DNA from: JAGXIT01 sp049293335
Lineage (GTDB): Bacteria > Patescibacteriota > Saccharimonadia > Saccharimonadales > UBA4665
Direction: 5' to 3'
Assembly: GCA_049293335.1 (NCBI GenBank)
Contig: JBATSO010000050.1
Coordinates: forward strand, 1 to 14,550
Length of the DNA: 14,550 nt
Positions 6,222 to 11,843 of this stretch are shown here, piece after piece; the first letter of the stretch is position 1, and each line of letters begins with the position of its first letter. Below the pieces are notes generated by a model that worked only from the letters and a program-made list of their open reading frames with translations, ran no database searches and was not told the origin of the DNA. The translations under genes and the position numbers were made by a program.

Positions 6222-6539
6222 TTATATAAGTTTGGCCCGGATGTCCTCTATCCGCGCACTTAGTTCTGCAACATCGACTGGTCCAAATATCGTCCCATTT
6301 TGCAGAACAAGCGTTTCAACAGCCTTTAGGTTGTGCTGTGCTATTTTGGCCCATTTAAGCTGCTCGGCTCGCGTTTCGGCGTATTCGTAATCTCGAACGT
6401 CTAACTTCAGTTCGTTACAGCCCAGCTTTATCTGTTGCAGCGCCTTCTTTTCAGCCTGGGAGAGATTTTCGGTACTCAACTGCCGCACAATCACCTTAAT
6501 CTGCCGATCAATTTTGTTAATTTCAGCTACTAAGCTCAT
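6222..6539 (-). CDS. Small helical protein of unknown function
   Basis: 105 residues, almost entirely predicted alpha-helix with heptad-like spacing (I-N-K-I-D-R-Q-I-K-V-I-V-R-Q-L; A-E-K-K-A-L-Q-Q-I-K-L). A small break at N-G-T-I-F-G-P-V-D is followed by a last helix. It is highly charged, with no Cys, signal peptide or membrane segment. I do not recognise a family. Its ATG overlaps the stop of the preceding gene (ATGA, 6536-6539), and it precedes efp by 17 nt, so the three genes are probably one transcript. A structural or coiled-coil partner role is only a guess. Confidence 0.7.
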   Translation of the reverse strand: MSLVAEINKIDRQIKVIVRQLSTENLSQAEKKALQQIKLGCNELKLDVRDYEYAETRAEQLKWAKIAQHNLKAVETLVLQNGTIFGPVDVAELSARIEDIRAKLI

Positions 6540-6859
6540 CGCACGTAAAAAGAACGTAACGCTTCTTCAGTAGCAGGTTCAACATATCTCTGTACTTCTG
6601 GAGCGACATCTGCCGGGGAGAGTGCATCCAGATTAACATCTACGCCAAACATATCCTCGACCACGAGCTCTCCACCCTTTTTTGCAACTAGTACTTCGCT
6701 GGCAATTGGAACAATATCAAAGTCTTCACCGTTACTCTTTAGGGGATGGTTTGTTAGCCGAAGCGCAGGAAACGTGAGCCACGAGACACCATTCGGCTCA
6801 TCAACATAGGTAACTGTGCCTAGATCTATCACACGATGGCCTTCTGCTTGTTTTGTCAT
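6536..6859 (-). CDS. Small hypothetical protein, first gene before efp
   Basis: 107 residues, acidic, with a beta-rich first half (VIDLGTVTYVDEPNGVSWLTFPALRLTNHPL) and a C-terminal D-A-L-S-P-A-D-V-A-P-E-V-Q-R-Y helix. No signal peptide, no membrane segment, and no known motif. AGGA lies close upstream of the ATG. It follows ssb with a 35-nt gap that contains a weak 5-bp palindrome (CTAGA-TTTT-TCTAG, 6880-6893), not enough for a terminator, so it may be read from the ssb promoter. It overlaps the next gene by 4 nt, which suggests that the two small proteins are made in step and may act together. Confidence 0.7.
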   Translation of the reverse strand: MTKQAEGHRVIDLGTVTYVDEPNGVSWLTFPALRLTNHPLKSNGEDFDIVPIASEVLVAKKGGELVVEDMFGVDVNLDALSPADVAPEVQRYVEPATEEALRSFYVR

Positions 6860-6894
6860 ATTCCTATTTCACCTATCTTCTAGATTTTTCTAGC

Positions 6895-7374
6895 TTAGAA
6901 CGGGATGTCGTCGAGATTAATGGGCTCGTTGCCAATGTCATCTATTACAACATCATCCTTCTTTTTGGCGGCTGGTTTGCTTGTGCCACCATCAGAATTT
7001 GAGCTACCTTGGTAGCCGCCACCCGCGCCATCACCCTGGCCCTGGCCACCACCCAAGAACGTAACATCTTGAGCAACCACCTCAACCTTGCTGCGCTTTT
7101 GGCCGTCTTGTTCCCAGCTTCGGCTTTGTAAACGGCCGTTTACGAGGCATGGTCGACCCTTGCTTAGATACTGCGCTACGCGCTCACCCAGCGGCCCCCA
7201 GGCCACTATGTCTATGTAGTCGGTCGCTTCTTGCCATTGGCCGTCAGCACCCTTGTACGAGCGGTTAAGCGCTAGACTAAAGCTACATACGTTCTGCCCA
7301 TTTGGGGTCTGCCTTAGCTCCGGGTCGCGAGTAAGATTCCCCATTAAGATTACTTGGTTGAATGATCGAGCCAT
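6895..7374 (-). CDS. ssb: Single-stranded DNA-binding protein
   Basis: A 159-residue protein with the OB fold at residues 1-105 (NQVILMGNLTRDPELRQTPNG, ...DYIDIVAWGPLGERVAQYLSKG, ...V-N-G-R-L-Q-S-R-S-W). A Gly/Ser-rich flexible linker of about 40 residues follows, and then the acidic tip ending L-D-D-I-P-F that recruits repair and replication proteins. Known role: a homotetramer covering single-stranded DNA at the fork. AAGGAGG 5 nt before the ATG is the best ribosome site in the window. It lies after rpsR, not between rpsF and rpsR as in B. subtilis, with a 215-bp gap that carries its own candidate promoter. Confidence 0.97.
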   Translation of the reverse strand: MARSFNQVILMGNLTRDPELRQTPNGQNVCSFSLALNRSYKGADGQWQEATDYIDIVAWGPLGERVAQYLSKGRPCLVNGRLQSRSWEQDGQKRSKVEVVAQDVTFLGGGQGQGDGAGGGYQGSSNSDGGTSKPAAKKKDDVVIDDIGNEPINLDDIPF

Positions 7375-7423
7375 CTCGTCCTCCTTGTAGGAACTACGTC
7401 CTTACCATTAGTTTGTACTATCC

Positions 7424-7452
7424 ACCCTACGCTCAGTCGGTCTCGCCGTCAA
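7424..7452 (-). promoter_or_regulatory. Candidate ssb promoter
   Basis: On the minus strand TTGACG (7452-7447), a 17-bp spacer and TAGGGT (7429-7424). The -35 box is near consensus; the -10 box keeps only the TAnnnT frame. It gives a leader of about 40 nt before the AAGGAGG site. Further upstream in the same gap (7510-7540) are a GGCAC-CA-GTGCC hairpin and two direct copies of CCAGTGCC 19 bp apart, of unknown meaning. The rest of the 215-bp gap holds nothing I recognise. Confidence 0.45.
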
Positions 7453-7589
7453 GTGGATTTAGCAGATAAACAGGCGTCAGATATCGGAAATTTGACATAT
7501 CGGGTCGCGGGCACCAGTGCCTATAAGTTTACCCAGTGCCACCTGCAAAATTTCTGCCCAAGGTATGTCTGCTCTCTGCTAAATTGCTC

Positions 7590-7793
7590 CTAGGCTGTTG
7601 CTACGAACGGCAACAAGCCGATGTGGCGGGCACGCTTAATGGCAACTGCCAGGTGTCGCTGTTGGCTTTCGGTCAAGCCAGTTTTTTTGCGCGACTCAAT
7701 TTGACCATATTGGTTTATGTAACGTTGCAGAGTTTTAAAATCTTTATAGTCAAAATATGCAACATCGGTGCGGTGTTTAAAAATCTTTGCCAT
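7590..7793 (-). CDS. rpsR: 30S ribosomal protein S18
   Basis: A 67-residue basic protein with the S18 core: F-D-Y-K-D-F-K-T-L-Q-R-Y-I-N at 14-27, K-I/E-S-R-K-K-T-G-L at 32-40, and the signature QRHLAVAIKRARHIGLLPF at 45-63. Known role: binds S6 and the central domain of 16S rRNA in the platform. It starts 2 nt after the rpsF stop; the ribosome site GAGGAA lies in the last codons of rpsF, so the two are translationally coupled, fitting the 1:1 S6:S18 heterodimer. Confidence 0.97.
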   Translation of the reverse strand: MAKIFKHRTDVAYFDYKDFKTLQRYINQYGQIESRKKTGLTESQQRHLAVAIKRARHIGLLPFVATA

Positions 7794-7795
7794 AT

Positions 7796-8176
7796 TTATT
7801 CCTCGTCCTCTTCTTTGTCGTTGTCACGCTCGCCGCGCTTAGCAGCTTGCTCGGCCTTCAAGGCCTTGGCGGCTTCGGCTTTAGCAATCTTTTTTAGGTC
7901 GGGGCGGGTAATCAAAAATCGAATTACCTCGTCGGTAATGTTCAAAATTGATTCAATTTTTTTTACGTTCAAACCAGGAATCTCGGCTGTATAAAAAACA
8001 TAGACTGCCTGATCGTGCTTGTTGATCTGGTAGGCCAGTTTTTTCTTGCCCCAGTTATCGGTGTTGGTAATGGTCGCACCATTATCAGTTAATATTTTTT
8101 CGACCTTAGTGGTCGCCTTTTCTAGATCTACTTCTAGACCTGGATCGAACAAAATAGCAATCTCGTATTGGTTCAA
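7796..8176 (-). CDS. rpsF: 30S ribosomal protein S6
   Basis: A 126-residue protein. The ferredoxin-like S6 fold fills residues 1-95: MNQYEIAILFDP, then G-K-K-K-L-A-Y-Q-I-N-K and V-Y-V-F-Y-T-A-E-I, then L-N-I-T-D-E-V-I-R-F-L-I-T-R. The C-terminal 30 residues are a charged tail (A-E-A-A-K-A-L-K-A-E) ending in acidic DNDKEEDEE, like the acidic C-termini of many S6 proteins. The start is a TTG: AAAGGAG stands 6 nt before it, and no ATG/GTG fits better. A strong promoter and a hairpin leader precede it. Confidence 0.96.
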   Translation of the reverse strand: MNQYEIAILFDPGLEVDLEKATTKVEKILTDNGATITNTDNWGKKKLAYQINKHDQAVYVFYTAEIPGLNVKKIESILNITDEVIRFLITRPDLKKIAKAEAAKALKAEQAAKRGERDNDKEEDEE

Positions 8177-8195
8177 GATGTACTCCTTTGGTTAA

Positions 8196-8223
8196 AGCCT
8201 ATACTCCCTATTGGATACAGGCT
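8196..8223 (-). promoter_or_regulatory. rpsF leader hairpin
   Basis: In the mRNA, AGCCUGUAU (from 8223) pairs with the segment GUAUAGGCU (ending at 8196). The nine-pair stem includes two G-U pairs, with a short A-rich internal loop at the top. It ends 12 nt before the ribosome site. Known in other bacteria: the S6:S18 complex represses its own operon through a structured leader. Position fits; the CCG element of the described motif is not apparent, so this is a candidate only. Confidence 0.45.
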
Positions 8224-8241
8224 GAGTTAATAGTGAGTTCA

Positions 8242-8270
8242 AGTATAGCGTGGTCACCCCTGTTAGTCAA
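8242..8270 (-). promoter_or_regulatory. rpsF-rpsR promoter
   Basis: On the minus strand TTGACT (8270-8265), 17-bp spacer, TATACT (8247-8242): five of six matches in both boxes with ideal spacing. The predicted start near 8235 gives a leader of about 60 nt carrying the hairpin. The -35 box overlaps the stop codon region of the upstream 318-aa gene. Confidence 0.8.
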
Positions 8271-9223
8271 GCCACTCTTAGCTGTTTCTGGAATAGACTG
8301 ACCGCGTATGCAGTTTTTGGTTCAACAATTTGCCACACGTGGCTTATTAAGGCCTGCCGTGTACTACCCCGCGGAAGTGTTACAACCGCCTGCCTTTTAT
8401 ATAAATCGTAGCTCTGTACTAAGGGGTCTACTGCCGTCTGTATTGCGGCATCGAGCAGCGTTTTTGCGAACGAAATCCTGCGCATATGGTTCGATGCATT
8501 CTTAAATCTTTCAACATCTTGTTCAACATGCGAAAGGTCTTGCGTTGCAAGATAGCCTAGCAAAAATGCACTAAGAACATACTGTTGATAGTTGGGTGGC
8601 CTCCTATAACGATATGTTTCGGGGTGCACGAGCCCTGCGGCCGTAAAGTACGTGTAGTCAGTGGGCAACATACGTTGGCGCTTTATATCGCCCCCCTTAT
8701 CGACCGCAAGACATTCACGCGGCAACACTCCTGTGTGTGCCTTCAAAACGACTGCAAATTTTTCGGCACGTGTATGCGGCAGCGTTGGTCCATATGGGTA
8801 CCTTTTGTGTACATTATTGTGAACAGTCGTGGGCAACCGTTCGACTCTAGAAACTCGCACAGCCAATCCACCGAGTTGGTCCAGTGGCAACTTGTCCACA
8901 ACTCGAAAAATATTATGTACCCTATCATATTCCACAGCGCCTTCGAGGTCAGCGTGGCGCCTTCTATAGAACATATGGTGGTCACTTGTTTGAACATGTT
9001 TAGCCAAGTCAACCCGCCGAACTAGAATGGGCAAAGGTAGGCCAGTTAGTAAATCGGTTGGGTAGTTATCGTCATCACCAACGGTTTGGTTTACCAAAGA
9101 AAAACTCCTGCCGCTGTGGGCAGGAGATTCATATACAGTGCTATCGGTTAGGCCCTTAGAGCCTGGAGGGAGATGGCCGCTTTGCCTGTTGCAGTCTCTC
9201 AATGCTTCAAACGCTGCCGCCAT
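8267..9223 (-). CDS. Conserved-looking hypothetical protein, His-rich, 318 residues
   Basis: The start is supported by GGGAGAG just before the ATG. The first 45 residues are low in order (Ser/Gly/Pro). The core (50-170) contains D-D-D-N-Y-P-T-D-L-L-T-G-L-P-L-P, H76, DHHMFYRRRH (81-90), then L-G-G-L-A-V-R-V-S-R-V-E-R-L-P and T-T-V-H-N-N-V-H-K-R-Y-P-Y-G-P. The His clustering (H82, H83, H90, H135, H139) suggests metal or nucleic acid binding. The C-terminal half is helical and basic (KNASNHMRRISFAKTLLDAA). There are no membrane segments or signal peptide. I do not recognise an established family; it reminds me of lineage-restricted TM7 hypotheticals, which I cannot verify. It is the first gene before the rpsF promoter and ends inside it. 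Confidence 0.75.
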   Translation of the reverse strand: MAAAFEALRDCNRQSGHLPPGSKGLTDSTVYESPAHSGRSFSLVNQTVGDDDNYPTDLLTGLPLPILVRRVDLAKHVQTSDHHMFYRRRHADLEGAVEYDRVHNIFRVVDKLPLDQLGGLAVRVSRVERLPTTVHNNVHKRYPYGPTLPHTRAEKFAVVLKAHTGVLPRECLAVDKGGDIKRQRMLPTDYTYFTAAGLVHPETYRYRRPPNYQQYVLSAFLLGYLATQDLSHVEQDVERFKNASNHMRRISFAKTLLDAAIQTAVDPLVQSYDLYKRQAVVTLPRGSTRQALISHVWQIVEPKTAYAVSLFQKQLRVA

Positions 9224-9483
9224 CTACTCTCCCTCATTTCGGCTTGTTTGTTTTAACTCCATGGTAGCCCGCTCAAACCAAAAGCGCAAGCAAAATGTGT
9301 AGTAAAAATGTCTATCCCAATCTGTTATTCAATTTTGGTTTGTTGTACTAGCTACAACTATAATTAGTTTGTCTGCTCTGCAAATTGAACACATTTTTTA
9401 ATTACTCCTTTTCACTGCTATAACTGCTGCGCTTGATAGACTCGGTCTTTCTTAAAACCGTCGAAACTGCTACCCTATATAGA
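9224..9483. other. Intergenic region between divergent genes
   Basis: 260 bp, AT-rich. On the plus strand TTGGTT (9335-9340), 18 bp, TATAAT (9359-9364) makes a plausible promoter that would leave a 110-nt leader before the kinase ATG. On the minus strand a weak TTGCGC-N17-TACCAT pair lies before the 318-aa gene. No RNA gene, terminator or long repeat is seen. Confidence 0.4.
9468..9476 (+). promoter_or_regulatory. Possible extended -10 box next to the kinase start
   Basis: TGcTACCCT (TGn plus TAnnnT, 9471-9476) is followed by seven bases and the ATG at 9484, so transcription would begin at the start codon. No Shine-Dalgarno site precedes this ATG. The box is weaker than the TATAAT further upstream (9359-9364), and both may be used. 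Confidence 0.35.
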
Positions 9484-10455
9484 ATGAGTGTAGCCAGGCC
9501 AATTGTATTAGCAGGTTCTATTGCCATCGACCGTATTATGAGTTTTGGCGGTTCTTATGCAGACTACCTTCATCCTGACAGCCTAGGCAGCGTTTCTGTT
9601 TCGATATTTTTAGACTCTCTGCAAGATAGTTACGGTGGCGTGGCTGCAAATATTGCTTACAGTCTTTCTCTGCTCGGCGAAGAACCGTATTTACTTGGCA
9701 GTGTTGGCAAAGATGGCCTCGGCTACCTAGAAAAACTCGCTCACCAAGGCATAAATATTGCTCACGTACACGAAAGTGCCGCCATGACCGCAAGCTTCAA
9801 TGTTATTACCGATGCTGACCAAAACCAAATAGGTGGCTTCTACCCCGGTGCTATGTTCGACAGCGCTTCTTTAAGTCTTAGTCCATGGGAAAAACAAAAC
9901 CCACTGGTTGTGGTGTCGCCGCACGACCCCAAGGCCATGCTTACGCAAATTCAAGAATGCCAAAAAATGGATCTTTCGCTCTGCTACGATGTTGGGCAGC
10001 AAGTTAGCAATACCCCCGCCCAAGAACTCCAGTTTGGCCTAGAGGTAGCAGAGGTACTTCTTTTAAACGAGTATGAAATGGACGTGCTTTGCCAGCGTAC
10101 CAATTGGTCGCGCAAAGAGATTGCCTCTAAAGTTCCTGTTGTTATTGTTACTTCTGGGCCCCAAGGTTCGCGCATAGAAGGCTCTTTGGTGCCCGAACCA
10201 ATCGAAATTGGCGTAGCCCGTGCTACGCTCGTTCTTGACCCAACAGGCGCAGGTGATGCCTACCGCGCAGGCTTTGTCTACGGCTACGCGCGCGACTGGC
10301 CCCTGCAAGACGCTGCGCAGCTTGGGGCTGTCTGTGCTAGTTTTGCAGTTGAAACCAAAGGCACTCAAACCCACAACCCATCCAGAGCAGACATTGTCGA
10401 GCGCTACGAACAAGCCTTCGGGCCTGCCCCGTTCAAAGATTTAATTGAAACATAA
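9484..10455 (+). CDS. PfkB-family nucleoside kinase, probable adenosine kinase
   Basis: 323 residues from the ATG at 9484, where the family's first strand begins at once (MSVARPIVLAGSIAIDRI); a TTG at 9433 would add 17 residues without reason. The ribokinase/PfkB marks are GGVAANIAYSLSLLG (51-65), the lid and substrate region with F-Y-P-G-A-M (119-124), N195 and E197 in LLNEYEMD, and the ATP/catalytic motif DPTGAGDAYRAGF (252-264) with D258 as base. D-x-x-Q-I...FYPGAM is typical of adenosine/nucleoside kinases more than sugar kinases. ahcY begins 9 nt later; ahcY releases adenosine, so phosphorylation to AMP fits. The substrate rests on motif and context; a ribokinase-like sugar specificity is possible. 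Confidence 0.85.
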   Translation: MSVARPIVLAGSIAIDRIMSFGGSYADYLHPDSLGSVSVSIFLDSLQDSYGGVAANIAYSLSLLGEEPYLLGSVGKDGLGYLEKLAHQGINIAHVHESAAMTASFNVITDADQNQIGGFYPGAMFDSASLSLSPWEKQNPLVVVSPHDPKAMLTQIQECQKMDLSLCYDVGQQVSNTPAQELQFGLEVAEVLLLNEYEMDVLCQRTNWSRKEIASKVPVVIVTSGPQGSRIEGSLVPEPIEIGVARATLVLDPTGAGDAYRAGFVYGYARDWPLQDAAQLGAVCASFAVETKGTQTHNPSRADIVERYEQAFGPAPFKDLIET

Positions 10456-10464
10456 GGAGACACC

Positions 10465-11754
10465 ATGGAAGATTACAAAGTAGCAGATATTAGCTTAGCC
10501 GACTGGGGTCGCAAAGAAATTACGCTGGCCGAAAAAGAAATGCCCGGGCTCATGAGCCTACGCGCCGAATACAAAACAGCACAGCCACTCAAGGGCGCTC
10601 GTATCGCCGGCTCACTACACATGACCATTCAAACCGCCGTGCTCATTGAAACACTGGTTGCCCTCGGTGCAGAGGTGCGCTGGGCCTCATGCAATATCTT
10701 TAGCACCCAAGACCAAGCCGCCGCGGCCATTGCTGCTGCGGGGGTCCCCGTTTTTGCATGGAAGGGCGAAACAGAGGAAGAATACTGGTGGTGTACCGAA
10801 CAAACCCTGCGTTTTGCAGACGGCAAAGGCCCCAACATGATTCTCGACGACGGTGGTGATTTAACGGGCCTCGTCCACACCAAACACCCTGAGCTCCTGG
10901 CCGACATCAAGGGCATTACCGAAGAAACGACCACAGGCGTCCATCACCTATACCAAATGCTCGAAAAGGGCGAACTAAAGCTCCCCGCTATAAACGTGAA
11001 CGACTCTGTAACGAAAAGTAAGTTCGATAACAAATATGGTTGCCGAGAATCTTTGGTCGACGGCATTAAGCGTGCCACCGATGTTATGCTAGCGGGTAAA
11101 GTTGCTGTGGTGGCAGGCTACGGCGATGTCGGCAAGGGCTGCGCCCAGTCGCTCGACACCTACGGTTGCCGCGTACTCATAACCGAAATTGACCCCATAT
11201 GCGCCCTACAAGCCCAAATGGAAGGCTTTGAAGTTGTACTCATGGAAGATGCCGTTAAAGAAGGTGATGTTTTCGTAACTACCACTGGGTGTAAAGACAT
11301 TATTACCGTCCAGCACATGGCCGCCATGAAAGACACAGCTATTGTGTGTAACATTGGCCACTTTGATGTCGAAATCCAGGTCGAACAGCTCAAAGCCGTC
11401 CCGGGCATACAGCACGACGAAATCAAACCGCAAGTCGACCAGTTTACCTTCCCTGACGGCCACCGTATTATTTTGCTGGCCGAAGGCCGTTTGGTGAACC
11501 TCGGCTGCGCCACGGGCCACCCCAGTTTTGTTATGAGCAACAGTTTCTGCAACCAAGTGCTCGCTCAGATTGAACTGTGGACCAATGACTACGAAGTCGG
11601 TGTCTATTTCTTACCAAAAGAACTTGATGAAAAGGTCGCTCGCCTGCACGTTGAAGCACTCGGCGGCAAGCTCACCAAACTAACCGATGAACAATCTGCC
11701 TACATCGGCATACCTGCCGCTGGCCCCTTTAAGCCCGCCCACTACCGGTATTAA
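10465..11754 (+). CDS. ahcY: S-adenosylhomocysteine hydrolase (adenosylhomocysteinase)
   Basis: A 429-residue protein, the compact form without the extra 40-residue loop of many bacterial enzymes. Family motifs run throughout: SLHMTIQTAVLIETL (50-64), D-D-G-G-D (128-132), E-E-T-T-T-G-V-H (153-160), the catalytic segment N-D-S-V-T-K-S-K-F-D-N (K184, D188), the NAD-binding GYGDVGKG (218-225) with E241 holding the ribose, CNIGHFD (295-301), GRLVNLGCATGHPSFVMS (341-358) and the C-terminal K-P-A-H-Y-R-Y that reaches the neighbouring subunit. Reaction: reversible, NAD-dependent cleavage to homocysteine and adenosine, removing the inhibitor of SAM-dependent methylation. AAGGAG, overlapping the kinase stop codon, stands 5 nt before the ATG. 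Confidence 0.98.
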   Translation: MEDYKVADISLADWGRKEITLAEKEMPGLMSLRAEYKTAQPLKGARIAGSLHMTIQTAVLIETLVALGAEVRWASCNIFSTQDQAAAAIAAAGVPVFAWKGETEEEYWWCTEQTLRFADGKGPNMILDDGGDLTGLVHTKHPELLADIKGITEETTTGVHHLYQMLEKGELKLPAINVNDSVTKSKFDNKYGCRESLVDGIKRATDVMLAGKVAVVAGYGDVGKGCAQSLDTYGCRVLITEIDPICALQAQMEGFEVVLMEDAVKEGDVFVTTTGCKDIITVQHMAAMKDTAIVCNIGHFDVEIQVEQLKAVPGIQHDEIKPQVDQFTFPDGHRIILLAEGRLVNLGCATGHPSFVMSNSFCNQVLAQIELWTNDYEVGVYFLPKELDEKVARLHVEALGGKLTKLTDEQSAYIGIPAAGPFKPAHYRY

Positions 11755-11843
11755 CAACGAGCTTCACGCCAGTTAGTGTTGCAGCCAGCTCGGCTAACGC
11801 CTCGTTGGCCTTCGGCTCAATGAGTTAACGAAATTCGCTAGAC
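11755..11843. other. Gap between convergent ahcY and ftsK
   Basis: 89 bp. AACGAG (11756-11761) and CTCGTT (11801-11806) are perfect inverted 6-mers around an inner pairing TTAG/CTAA, so an imperfect long hairpin is possible. There is no U-tract on either side, so I do not call a terminator. Confidence 0.3.

Noticed and set aside
7536..7994. 152-codon plus-strand ORF
   Set aside because: It is antisense to rpsR and rpsF, both certain genes, and has no ribosome site or protein motif.
8585..9025. 146-codon plus-strand ORF opposite the 318-aa gene
   Set aside because: The minus-strand frame is longer and has a good ribosome site; the plus frame has neither site nor a recognisable pattern. Since the 318-aa protein is itself unrecognised, this is not absolute.
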